Origin: DATFDN01 sp049591635
GTDB taxonomy: Bacteria > Pseudomonadota > Alphaproteobacteria > Acetobacterales > Acetobacteraceae
Direction: 5' to 3'
Length of the DNA: 26,451 bases
Assembly: GCA_049591635.1 (NCBI GenBank)
Contig: JBAWFF010000039.1
Span: forward strand, 1-26,451
The notes under the pieces were generated by a model. That model was not told the origin of the DNA. It worked only from the letters and a program-made list of their open reading frames with translations, and searched no databases. The position numbers and the translations under genes were made by a program. This document shows positions 1 through 6,824 of the stretch, piece by piece. How positions within the stretch are numbered: position 1 is the first letter of the stretch; each line of letters opens with the position of its first letter.

Positions 1-2
1 CC

Positions 3-338
3 GATATTCCGGCCGGCGCGCTCTCGCACGGTGAACGCCGCACGCTTGAACTCGCGATGGCGCTCGCCGCCCGTCCGCGCGCGCTGCTGCTGGACGAGCC
101 GCTGGCGGGAATGGGGCCGGAGGACTCCGCGCGCATGGTCCGCCTTCTCGCGACCCTGAAGGGGCAGCTCGGCATCCTGCTGATCGAGCACGACATGGAC
201 GCGGTGTTCGCACTCGCCGACCGTGTCACCGTCCTCGCCGATGGCCGCGTCATCGCGACCGGCACGCCCGAAGCGGTACGCCGCGATCCCGTTGCGCGCG
301 CCGCCTATCTCGGCGAGGAGGCGCTGGCACCATGCTGA
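3..338 (+). CDS. livG: Branched-chain amino acid ABC transporter ATPase, LivG-like (5' end missing)
   Basis: C-terminal part of an ABC ATPase that would power import of branched-chain amino acids or a related substrate from the cytoplasmic face of the inner membrane. The reading frame is open from base 3, so the gene starts outside the window. Visible motifs are the signature LSHGERR, the Walker B segment ALLLDEPLAGM, and the H-loop LLIEHDM, followed by the DRVTVLADGRVIATG strand typical of LivG. The Walker A region is off the left edge. The stop overlaps the start of the next ATPase gene (ATGCTGA), as in liv operons. The substrate is inferred from family only; the permease and binding protein genes are not in view. 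Confidence 0.85.
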   Translation, partial: DIPAGALSHGERRTLELAMALAARPRALLLDEPLAGMGPEDSARMVRLLATLKGQLGILLIEHDMDAVFALADRVTVLADGRVIATGTPEAVRRDPVARAAYLGEEALAPC

Positions 339-1033
339 CCGTGACCGGCCTCGAGGCAGGCTACGCCGACAGCCGCGTCCTGTTCGGTGTCGGCTTCGCG
401 GTGGACGCAGGCGAGGTCGTGACCCTGCTCGGGCGCAACGGCATGGGCAAGACGACGACCATCCTCGCGGTCATGGGCATCCTGCGCCCGCGTGCCGGCG
501 AGGTGCGCCTCGACGGCACCCGTCTCGATGGGCGCGCGCCCTTCCAGATCGCCCGCGCCGGCTTGGGCCTGGTGCCGGAGGGTCGACAAATCTTCCCCAA
601 CCTGACCGTGCGCGAGAACCTGACGGCCACCGCCGCTAACCGCGCCGGCGTCGGTCAACCCTGGACGCTGGCCTCGGTCCTCGACCTGTTTCCACCGCTC
701 GCGTCCCGCCTGTCGCAGCCGGGCGGCCTGCTGTCCGGCGGCGAGCAGCAGATGCTGGCGATCGGGCGGGCACTGATGACCAACCCGCGGTTGTTGATCC
801 TCGACGAAGCGACCGAGGGGCTTGCACCGCTGGTGCGCCAGACGATCTGGGACGCGCTGGTTCGCCTGAAGGGGCGCGGCCAGGCGATCCTGGTGATCGA
901 CAAGAATCTCGACGCGCTCACCCGCATCGCCGAGCGGCACTACATCCTGGAGAAAGGCCAGGTCGTCTGGTCCGGCGCCTCGGCCGAGCTGCGCGCGGAG
1001 CCAGAGATCGCGCATCGGTATCTGGGGCTGTGA
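332..1033 (+). CDS. livF: Branched-chain amino acid ABC transporter ATPase, LivF-like
   Basis: Full-length (233 aa) second ATPase of a Liv-type importer; it would pair with the LivG-like protein upstream. Walker A is GRNGMGKTT at residues 34-42, the signature LSGGEQQ at 134-140, and Walker B LLILDE at 154-159. The segment LVPEGRQIFPNLTVRENL is diagnostic for LivF. The usual VEQN of LivF after Walker B is IDKN here, a small variation at the H-loop position. The start ATG overlaps the livG stop by 7 bases, so the two are probably translated together. No gene follows on the same strand for about 40 bases. Substrate specificity cannot be read from the ATPase; urea or amide importers use the same ATPase family. 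Confidence 0.9.
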   Translation: MLTVTGLEAGYADSRVLFGVGFAVDAGEVVTLLGRNGMGKTTTILAVMGILRPRAGEVRLDGTRLDGRAPFQIARAGLGLVPEGRQIFPNLTVRENLTATAANRAGVGQPWTLASVLDLFPPLASRLSQPGGLLSGGEQQMLAIGRALMTNPRLLILDEATEGLAPLVRQTIWDALVRLKGRGQAILVIDKNLDALTRIAERHYILEKGQVVWSGASAELRAEPEIAHRYLGL

Positions 1034-1039
1034 TTGAGG

Positions 1040-1068
1040 TTGACTGTAGCCACATTCGTTGACATATC
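1040..1068 (+). promoter_or_regulatory. Candidate promoter for brnTA, possibly giving a leaderless transcript
   Basis: TTGACT (1040-1045) is followed after 17 bases by CATATC (1063-1068). The second box fits the alphaproteobacterial -10 pattern ANAWC better than the E. coli hexamer. The ATG of brnT lies only 5 bases downstream at 1074, and no Shine-Dalgarno sequence precedes it, so a leaderless message is plausible. This is pattern matching only. Confidence 0.35.
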
Positions 1069-1073
1069 CGGCC

Positions 1074-1364
1074 ATGTTATTCGAATGGGACGAGGCCAAG
1101 CGTCAGGCAAACATAGCGAAGCATGGTCTCGACCTGATTGACGCGAAGGGGTTGTTTGACGGACGTCCGATAGTGACGGTTCCGTCGCCCCGTGATGGCG
1201 AACTTCGCTTTGCCTCGGTCGGTCTGATCGGCGAGGAGTTCGTTGTGATCATTTGGACAGAGCGAGGCGAGGCGACACGCCTCATCTCGTTCAGGAGGGC
1301 GAGAGATGGAGAAAAGCGGTCGTATCGTGCGCGCTTCGGCCGAGGAGGTTCAGGCGATGCTTGA
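1074..1364 (+). CDS. brnT: BrnT-family ribonuclease toxin (DUF497)
   Basis: Toxin of a type II toxin-antitoxin pair; BrnT proteins are RelE-fold ribonucleases that cleave RNA and stop growth until bound by BrnA. The 96-aa product begins MLFEWDEAKRQANIAKHG, the family hallmark, followed by A..LFDGRPIV and a late IIWTERGEATRLISFRRAR strand pair, where the family has RIISARRA. I chose ATG 1074 over TTG 1059 because homologues begin just before FEWDE. The 3' end overlaps brnA by 59 bases in another frame, and brnA has its own AGGAGG site, so the antitoxin can be made independently of toxin translation. The C-terminal Glu-Arg-x-x-Tyr of the family is slightly altered (GEKRSY). Activity is inferred. 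Confidence 0.85.
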   Translation: MLFEWDEAKRQANIAKHGLDLIDAKGLFDGRPIVTVPSPRDGELRFASVGLIGEEFVVIIWTERGEATRLISFRRARDGEKRSYRARFGRGGSGDA

Positions 1365-1647
1365 TCGGGGCGAGAGCCGTACCGACTGGAAGCGTGTCAG
1401 GGCCATGTCGCAGGAGGAGGTCGAGCGCCTGGCCGACGAGGAAGACGGGCCCCTGCCCGAAGGGTGGGAGAGCACCGTCGTGATCGGGATCCCTCGCCGC
1501 AAGCAGGGCGTGCATATTCGCCTCGACGCCGACGTGCTCGACTGGTTCAAGGCGCGCGGCCCGGGCTATCAGACCCGTATCAATGCGGTGCTGCGCGCCT
1601 TCGTACAGGCGCGACAACGCGCGGAACACGGCACGAGCCAAACCTAG
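1306..1647 (+). CDS. brnA: BrnA-family antitoxin
   Basis: Antitoxin partner of BrnT, 113 aa. The C-terminal ribbon-helix-helix segment at residues 69-100 (HIRLDADVLDWFKARG, then PGYQTRINAVLRAFV) is the BrnA_antitoxin signature. It would bind DNA as a dimer and, by family knowledge, repress its own promoter while the N-terminal part neutralises BrnT. A strong AGGAGG (1293-1298) lies 7 bases before the ATG, inside the brnT coding sequence. Toxin-first order with this overlap is usual for brnTA. The stop lies only 5 bases before the pyrB start, so autoregulation of this module could also affect pyrimidine genes. Confidence 0.9.
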   Translation: MEKSGRIVRASAEEVQAMLDRGESRTDWKRVRAMSQEEVERLADEEDGPLPEGWESTVVIGIPRRKQGVHIRLDADVLDWFKARGPGYQTRINAVLRAFVQARQRAEHGTSQT

Positions 1648-1652
1648 CCGCA

Positions 1653-2588
1653 GTGTCCTACCGCCAGAAGCACCTCCTCGCGATCGAGGGCCTCGCGCCG
1701 CCCGAGATCGATCATTTGCTCGACCTCGCGGAGAGCTATGTCCTGCTCAACCGCTCCGGCAAGACGCAGCGCGACTTGCTGCGCGGACGCACGCTTATCA
1801 ACCTGTTCTTCGAGGATTCCACCCGCACTCGCACCAGCTTCGAGTTGGCCGGCAAGCGCCTCGGCGCCGACGTGATCAACATGGCGGTCTCCACGTCGTC
1901 GGTGAACAAGGGCGAGACGCTGCTCGACACCGCCGCGACCCTGAACGCCATGCAGTGCGACCTGCTGGCGGTGCGCCACGCCCAATCCGGCGCGCCCAAC
2001 CTGCTTGCGCAGAAGGTCGATGCCGCCGTCATCAACGCCGGCGACGGGACGCATGAGCATCCGACCCAGGCGCTGCTCGACGCGCTCACCATCCGCCGCC
2101 GGCGCGGCAGCCTCGAAGGGCTCGTGGTCGCCATCTGCGGCGACATCGGCCATTCCCGCGTCGCCCGGTCGAACATCCATCTGCTCACCACGATGAACAG
2201 CCGCGTCCGCGTGATCGGCCCGCCGACCCTGATCCCCGCCGAGGTCGCGCGCATGGGTGTCGAGGTGTTCCACGACATGGAGGCGGGGTTGGCCGGCGCC
2301 GACGTGGTGATGGCGCTGCGCCTGCAACGCGAGCGGATGGAACACGGGCTGGTGCCCAGCGCGCGCGAGTATTTCCGCTTCTTCGGCCTCGACGCCGCGA
2401 AGCTTGCGTTCGCCAAGCCCGACGCGCTGGTGATGCACCCCGGCCCGATGAACCGCGGCGTGGAGATCGACAGCGCCGTTGCCGACGATCCGGTGCGCAG
2501 CGTCATCCGCGAGCAGGTGGAGATGGGGGTCGCGGTGCGCATGGCGGTGCTCGACACGCTCTCGCGCGGGCCGGGCAATGAAAGCTGA
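1653..2588 (+). CDS. pyrB: Aspartate carbamoyltransferase catalytic subunit
   Basis: Catalyses carbamoyl phosphate plus L-aspartate to N-carbamoyl-L-aspartate, the committed step of pyrimidine synthesis, in the cytoplasm. The 311-aa length is normal. The carbamoyl phosphate loop STRTRTSF is at residues 56-63, the SSVNKGET loop around 82-89, HEHPTQ at 134-139, and HPGPMNRG near 270. GTG 1653 is the only start that gives the usual N-terminus (SYRQKHLLAIEGL); the frame is open further upstream but reads as antitoxin-overlapping sequence unlike PyrB. No ribosome-binding site is evident, and the start lies 5 bases after brnA, so translation may be coupled to brnA. It overlaps the downstream pyrC-like gene by 11 bases. 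No regulatory subunit gene pyrI is present. Confidence 0.96.
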   Translation: MSYRQKHLLAIEGLAPPEIDHLLDLAESYVLLNRSGKTQRDLLRGRTLINLFFEDSTRTRTSFELAGKRLGADVINMAVSTSSVNKGETLLDTAATLNAMQCDLLAVRHAQSGAPNLLAQKVDAAVINAGDGTHEHPTQALLDALTIRRRRGSLEGLVVAICGDIGHSRVARSNIHLLTTMNSRVRVIGPPTLIPAEVARMGVEVFHDMEAGLAGADVVMALRLQRERMEHGLVPSAREYFRFFGLDAAKLAFAKPDALVMHPGPMNRGVEIDSAVADDPVRSVIREQVEMGVAVRMAVLDTLSRGPGNES

Positions 2589-3858
2589 CATCCTCTTCAG
2601 CAATGTCCGCCTGATTGACCCCGCCTCCGGCCTCGATCAGACGGGCGACCTGTTGGTGCGCGACGGCCGCATCGCCGATCTCGGTGCGATCGGGCGGCCC
2701 GACGGCGCCGAAATCGTCACTGCGGAGGGCGCGATTCTGTGCCCTGGGCTGATCGACTCGCGCGTCGATCTCGGCGAGCCCGGGTTCGAATACCGCGAGA
2801 CCATCGCCTCCGCCGCGCGCGCCGCCGCCGCCGGCGGGATCACGACGCTCGCGGCCCTTCCGAACAGCCTGCCGGCGATCGATGATCCCGCGCTCGTTCG
2901 CCTGCTGCGCGCGCGGGGCGAGGAGACGGGGAGCCTCACCATCCTGCCCTACGCCGCGGTGACGCGTGGCTGCCGGGGCGAGGAGATGGCCGAACTCGGT
3001 TTGCTGCGCGAGGCCGGCGCGATCGCCTTCACCGACGGCGCTCGCGCGATCGGCTCGGCGCGGCTGATGCGCCTCGCGCTGTCCTACGCGTCGATGTTCA
3101 ACGCCCGCATCGTCCAGCATCCGGAGGACCCGTCGCTGGCGGCAGGCGGCGCGGCGACCGAGGGCGAACTGGCGACCCGCCTCGGCCTGCCGGCGATCCC
3201 GGCGTCGGCCGAGGCGATCCTGGTCGCCCGCGACATCCGCCTTGCCCAACTCACCGGCGGCGCCGTCCACTTCGCGCATATCTCCACCGCCGAGGCGCTG
3301 GCGCTGATCCGCCGCGCGAAAGATGCCGGGATCGCCGTCACCTGCGACACCGCGCCCCCTTATTTCGACCTGAACGAAACGGCGATCGGCGACTTCCGCA
3401 CCTACGCCAAGCTGTCGCCGCCGTTGCGCGCGGACTCCGACCGCCTCGCGGTGGTGGCCGCGCTCGCCGACGGCACGATCGACGCCATCGCGTCCGACCA
3501 CCAGCCCCGCGACGCCGACGACAAACGGCTGCCCTTCGCCCAAGCCGCGCCGGGTGGGGCAGGGCTCGCGACCCTGCTCGCTGTCACCTTGGCGCAGGTC
3601 CACGGTGGGGCGCTGACGTTGCTTCAGGCGCTCGACCTGCTGACCGCCCGCCCGGCCCGGTTGCTGGGGCTGGAGAGCGGGCGGCTGTCACGCGGCGCGC
3701 CGGCCGATCTGTGCCTGTTCGACCCTGAGCGCGTCTGGCAAGTGGAGTCCGGCATGTTGCCCGGCAAGGCGCAGAACACGCCATTCGACGGGCGGGCGCT
3801 GGAGGGGCGGGTGCTGGGAACTTGGAAGGGGGGGCGGCGGGTGTTTGGTGGGGAGTAG
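2578..3858 (+). CDS. pyrC: Dihydroorotase-like protein lacking metal ligands (PyrC' type)
   Basis: A 426-aa amidohydrolase-superfamily protein of the dihydroorotase group. The normal metal site PGLIDxHxHLREPG reads PGLIDSRVDLGEPG at residues 57-69, so both histidines and the substrate-binding arginine are replaced. The later TPHH site reads APPY at 259-262. HIST (234-237) and the SDH aspartate (307-308) are kept. By analogy with the PyrC' proteins that scaffold class A aspartate carbamoyltransferase, it is probably a structural partner of PyrB and not an enzyme. The 11-base overlap with pyrB supports co-production of a PyrB-PyrC' complex. It would then need an active dihydroorotase encoded elsewhere. 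Automated annotation will call it dihydroorotase. Confidence 0.9.
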   Translation: MKADILFSNVRLIDPASGLDQTGDLLVRDGRIADLGAIGRPDGAEIVTAEGAILCPGLIDSRVDLGEPGFEYRETIASAARAAAAGGITTLAALPNSLPAIDDPALVRLLRARGEETGSLTILPYAAVTRGCRGEEMAELGLLREAGAIAFTDGARAIGSARLMRLALSYASMFNARIVQHPEDPSLAAGGAATEGELATRLGLPAIPASAEAILVARDIRLAQLTGGAVHFAHISTAEALALIRRAKDAGIAVTCDTAPPYFDLNETAIGDFRTYAKLSPPLRADSDRLAVVAALADGTIDAIASDHQPRDADDKRLPFAQAAPGGAGLATLLAVTLAQVHGGALTLLQALDLLTARPARLLGLESGRLSRGAPADLCLFDPERVWQVESGMLPGKAQNTPFDGRALEGRVLGTWKGGRRVFGGE

Positions 3859-3977
3859 GTGGCGGAGGTCGGTCGCGGGAGATACGAGCATCTCGGGCGC
3901 GCGTACGAGGCGGCATCGCCAATGCCGCCGTGTTCGGCTCTCGCGTATGGGCGAGGGCCGCGTCGGAAACGACACGC

Positions 3978-4014
3978 GAACGGCCTCGTTTGGGCGGCTC
4001 CAACGAGGCCGTTC
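3978..4014. terminator. Perfect 13-bp hairpin between convergent genes
   Basis: GAACGGCCTCGTT (3978-3990) is exactly complementary to AACGAGGCCGTTC (4002-4014) with an 11-base loop. It lies between the ends of the convergent pyrC-like and PEP-CTERM genes, where a bidirectional terminator is expected. Neither side has a strong T-run, so termination is likely but not proven. Confidence 0.5.
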
Positions 4015-4023
4015 ATGAGCCGT

Positions 4024-4692
4024 TCAGGCCACGCTGACGCCCTTCTTGCGGTGCCGCAGGCAGCCCGTCAGCGCGAGAGCGGTCGCGAATAGGCCGAGCG
4101 AGGCGGGTTCCGGGACGGGGCTCGCGCCGGCGATCTCGAAGTTCGGACCGTAGTACGTCCCAGAGGGCCCGCCGTTGGATGCGGTCGCCCGCACCGTGGG
4201 GAACTCCAAGGAGCTGCCGTACGTGGCGTCGGGATAATCAAACACGACATCCGCAGTCTGATTCGGCAGGGTGAGACCGTAGCTCCAATCATTGTCGCCG
4301 ACAAACGCGTCCACGGTGTATTGGTCCCCCGCCGTAAGCGCCACCGGCGCGATGCTCTGGAACAAATAGCCGCTCACCATGGGATCGGACAGCAAGACGG
4401 TAGCCGAGGTCAGGAGGGTGGCGGTTGAGTTATACAATCCCACCGTCTCAGGCCCGGTTAGATCGGCCTGGAAGTAAAAGCCCAAGGCATCCACCGAGAA
4501 ATTGGCATCGGCGGTGAATACGATGCCGAGATTCACCGGGCGGAACGGCTGATCAGCAGGCAAGGAACCGGTTGAAGAAAATGCCACGGTGCCGGCCGTT
4601 GCGTCGGTGGTGCCCAGAGCGGCAAGCAAGAGTGACGCGAGAACGCTCCGTAGAAGTCGAGACGCAGGAAATCGAAAGGACAAGCGCATCGT
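4024..4692 (-). CDS. PEP-CTERM sorting-domain protein
   Basis: Predicted exported protein of 222 aa. It has an N-terminal signal peptide (basic MRLSFRFPASRLLR, hydrophobic SVLASLLLAALG, likely cleavage after about residue 32) and a mature part rich in Thr, Ser, Gly and aromatic residues, like extracellular beta-sandwich proteins. It ends in a PEP-CTERM tripartite tail at residues 193-222: VPEPASLG, a hydrophobic stretch, then the basic cluster RHRKK. Such tails are recognised and cleaved by exosortase, usually in strains that make exopolysaccharide. ATG 4692 was chosen over GTG 4707 because GGAGG (4701-4705) is 8 bases ahead of it. The fold and target are unknown, and no exosortase gene is in the window. 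Base composition is a little lower in GC than its neighbours. Confidence 0.85.
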   Translation of the reverse strand, partial: TMRLSFRFPASRLLRSVLASLLLAALGTTDATAGTVAFSSTGSLPADQPFRPVNLGIVFTADANFSVDALGFYFQADLTGPETVGLYNSTATLLTSATVLLSDPMVSGYLFQSIAPVALTAGDQYTVDAFVGDNDWSYGLTLPNQTADVVFDYPDATYGSSLEFPTVRATASNGGPSGTYYGPNFEIAGASPVPEPASLGLFATALALTGCLRHRKKGVSVA

Positions 4693-4750
4693 TTTTCCCT
4701 CCACCAAGTGTTAAGCACGCTTACAAGAATGTTGATGACAGCCTCGTTGT

Positions 4751-4770
4751 GGTTGGTGACTAAGCCAACC
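4751..4770. promoter_or_regulatory. Candidate regulator-binding palindrome in divergent intergenic region
   Basis: GGTTGG (4751-4756) and CCAACC (4765-4770) form a perfect 6-8-6 inverted repeat in the gap between the divergent PEP-CTERM gene and the LuxR-type regulator gene. Its 20-bp size suits a dimeric LuxR-family regulator. That the adjacent regulator binds it is inference from position. Confidence 0.35.
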
Positions 4771-4865
4771 CCGTTGCAATACGATACCAAAGAGGATTGG
4801 CCCGCATCCCCCACTTGGGTTACTTAGGCGGATTAAATGCATTCCTGGGGGAGGGCAGTCGGAGC

Positions 4866-6014
4866 ATGCCCGTGGATTTCGCCATCCAGTTGGCCGCGCT
4901 GTTGGGGCCGATCTACGACGCCGCCCTGGCCCCCGAGCAATGGCCCGACGTGTTCGCCGCCATCAGGGCGGCGGTGGGTGGGGAAGCCTCGGCGTTCTTC
5001 CATTACGACGCGACCTCGCCCGCAGAGACGGGTCCCTTCCTGCTGGCGGGCTATGCGCCGGATTCCGCTGCCGCCTACACGGCGCATTTCGTCCAGCGCG
5101 ACGTCCGTATGGCGGCAGTCATCCGAACCCAACCGGGTCATGTCTACGCCGACGATCGCGACGCGGCGTTCGCGCCCTTCGTCGAGAGCGAGATTTTCCA
5201 CGATTTCTACCGTCCGCTGGGCCTGGGTCACGGCATGGCGGCGAGGCTGTTCGCGGATGCCTCCCGAACCGGTCTCCTGAGTGTCCATCGGCCGTTGTCA
5301 CGGAACGCCTTCGAGCCCGAGGAAGTGGCTTTTTTCGAGACCCTGACGCCGCATCTGATCCGGGCGCTGCAAGTGCAACGCCAGCTAAATCGCGCGCGGG
5401 GGGTATCGCGGGGCCTGGCGGTCGGTCTCGATCATTTCCAACTCGCGGTCTTCCTGGTCGATCGCGACAGCACCGTGTTGGAGATGAACCAGGCGGCGGC
5501 CGACCTGCTGCGCCGACCGGATTGCCCGCTCCGATACGAAAGCCGGCGTCTGCGAACCACCGCCTCGCAGACGACCGCCCTGCTGCACGCAAGCATCCGG
5601 CGGGCGGTGGAGCTGATCCGTGGCGGCGAGGCGCACGGGCCGGCGATGCTGCGGCTTCCGAAAGCGGACGGCAGCGGCGCGATCGGGGTGATGGTCGCGC
5701 CGGTTCGGCGCGGCGACCAACTCGGGTTGGCGGCGGAGCCGCTGGCGCTGGTCTTCGCATCGGACCCGGCGGACAAGGTGGTCTTGGGCGACGAAGCCTT
5801 GATGCGGCTATTTGGGCTATCGGCCGCGGAGGCAAGCGTGGCGGCCAGTCTGGTCAACGGTGACAGCGTGGAAGAGATCGCCGACCGTCGCGCCGTGAGC
5901 CGGGAAACCGTGCGCGTTCAGCTCAAGAGCGTGCTGGGCAAGACCGACACGCACAGTCAGGGTCAGCTCATCGCTCTCGTGACCCGCGGCCTAGCTATGT
6001 TGCGCAAGGAGTAG
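4866..6014 (+). CDS. LuxR-family helix-turn-helix transcriptional regulator
   Basis: Cytoplasmic transcription factor of 382 aa. The C-terminal LuxR/GerE domain covers residues 317-375: LSAAEASVAASLVNGDSVEE, then the recognition helix around VSRETVRVQLKSVLGKT at 344-360. The middle has a PAS-like segment (DHFQLAVFLVDRDSTVLEMN, 189-208). The N-terminal 170 residues resemble the unassigned sensor region of similar alphaproteobacterial LuxR proteins; no receiver aspartate or autoinducer-binding signature was recognised. ATG 4866 was chosen over TTG 4797 because homologous sequence starts near here and a GGGGGAGGG stretch precedes it by about 11 bases. It is divergent from the PEP-CTERM gene, which it may control. 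The ligand is unknown. Confidence 0.85.
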   Translation: MPVDFAIQLAALLGPIYDAALAPEQWPDVFAAIRAAVGGEASAFFHYDATSPAETGPFLLAGYAPDSAAAYTAHFVQRDVRMAAVIRTQPGHVYADDRDAAFAPFVESEIFHDFYRPLGLGHGMAARLFADASRTGLLSVHRPLSRNAFEPEEVAFFETLTPHLIRALQVQRQLNRARGVSRGLAVGLDHFQLAVFLVDRDSTVLEMNQAAADLLRRPDCPLRYESRRLRTTASQTTALLHASIRRAVELIRGGEAHGPAMLRLPKADGSGAIGVMVAPVRRGDQLGLAAEPLALVFASDPADKVVLGDEALMRLFGLSAAEASVAASLVNGDSVEEIADRRAVSRETVRVQLKSVLGKTDTHSQGQLIALVTRGLAMLRKE

Positions 6015-6090
6015 GGCAACCGCCGGTGGCGGGATGCAGGCGAACTTCCGAGGCAGGCAATCCCGAGGGGCGAGCCGGAGACGCCGACGC

Positions 6091-6498
6091 CTATCTCCCG
6101 TGACTAAGGGGACGCGGCGACGTGGCAGCGCGGCGCGGATCGAGAGCGCGGACGACGGCTTCCGGGTCGGCCGCGATCACCCGCAGCAAGGTAGAGGCCG
6201 GGCCGGAAGGCACCCGGCGGCCCTGTTCGTATTGCTGCACGGCATCGACGCTGAAGCCGAACCGACGCGCGAACCGGGCCTGGCTCAGCCCCAGCCGGGT
6301 CCGCAGCGCCCGCACTTGCTCGGCCGTCGGCGGCGGATAGACCGCGATTGCCTCCGCTACATCTTCCTCGGTCCAGGCATTGCCGTCCTCGGCAGCCTCA
6401 GCGTCGATCTCCGCCTCGGTTCGCACCCGGCTCGCCGCCAAGTCCGCCAGCAGCTTCTCCATGTCGATGTCAGCCCGGGAAACGCGCACGATAGGCAT
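6091..6498 (-). CDS. HTH (XRE-type) antitoxin-like DNA-binding protein, no partner toxin seen
   Basis: A 135-aa protein with an acidic N-terminal half and an XRE helix-turn-helix at about residues 60-112 (LRTRLGLSQARFARRFG, then DAVQQYEQGRRVPSG). This arrangement is common in antitoxins of HigA-like modules that accompany small RNase toxins. ATG 6498 has a purine-rich GGGAGAGAGAG upstream; the frame extends to 6591 but that part is the palindromic repeat. The tail (TSPRPLSHGR) is low complexity. Directly upstream, where a toxin gene would lie, there are only repeats, so it is an orphan antitoxin or a simple regulator. The exact antitoxin family is uncertain. Confidence 0.7.
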   Translation of the reverse strand: MPIVRVSRADIDMEKLLADLAASRVRTEAEIDAEAAEDGNAWTEEDVAEAIAVYPPPTAEQVRALRTRLGLSQARFARRFGFSVDAVQQYEQGRRVPSGPASTLLRVIAADPEAVVRALDPRRAATSPRPLSHGR

Positions 6499-6560
6499 TC
6501 CGCTCTCTCTCCCGCTTGCCGGTCGCCGGCTGATGACCGCTCTCGACCGCATCTTTACAC

Positions 6561-6645
6561 CGTCATGCCCGGACTTGTTCCGGGCATCCACGTCTTTGCT
6601 GCCGGCCAGAAGACGTGGATGGCCGGACCAAGTCCGGCCATGACG
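6561..6645. repeat. REP-like intergenic palindrome, intact copy
   Basis: Two 36-base arms (6561-6596 and 6610-6645) match as inverted repeats at 33 of 36 positions, with a 13-base loop. The arms begin CGTCATGCCCGGACTTG and end CGTGGATGGCC...CATGACG, a layout widely seen between genes in alphaproteobacteria. Each arm also contains a smaller hairpin (CCCGGA...TCCGGG; GGCCGGA...TCCGGCC). Mobilisation by a REP-associated transposase is possible, but none is in the window. Confidence 0.85.
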
Positions 6646-6700
6646 ATTGGGAGGTCAGCCGCGTTTGTTTGGGAGCACACCAAGTATTCCGAGCCGGACA

Positions 6701-6781
6701 GCCGTGCGCTTGGCGCGTGCATCCATGACTTCCTTGTGGGCACCAAAATCGTGGGTGGCCGTGCCAAGCACGGCCATGACG
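6701..6781. repeat. Degenerate second copy of the same REP-like palindrome
   Basis: The right half (about 6748-6781) closely matches the right arm of the neighbouring repeat: GTGG-TGGCCG-CCAAG-CGGCCATGACGAT. The left half (6701-6731) has diverged but keeps GCCGTGCGCTTGG and ATCCATGACTT. It looks like an older tandem insertion. Confidence 0.6.
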
Positions 6782-6824
6782 ATGTTGGGAACAATCCGCG
6801 CCAGACGGGCTGTTCCCGTTGAAT

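Larger units (their letters stand above)
6499..6824. other. Gene-free stretch holding two palindromic repeats
   Basis: These 326 bases between two minus-strand genes contain no convincing coding region; open frames here run through the repeats and lack family similarity. The stretch holds one well-preserved palindrome (6561-6645) and one decayed copy (6701-6781), and otherwise only unassigned sequence. Confidence 0.6.

Noticed and set aside
1464..1652. Upstream extension of the pyrB frame
   Set aside because: The translation overlaps brnA, is Arg-rich and unlike any PyrB N-terminus; GTG 1653 gives the expected protein length.
4776..4789. Sigma-54-like sequence on the minus strand (TGG...TTGC) ahead of the PEP-CTERM gene
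   Set aside because: The spacing between the GG and GC elements is 9 bases and not 10, and sigma-54 promoters do not tolerate that well.
6020..6032. CCGCC-GGT-GGCGG hairpin after the LuxR-type gene
   Set aside because: The stem is only 5 bp with a 3-base loop and no T-run follows, so it is expected by chance in GC-rich DNA.
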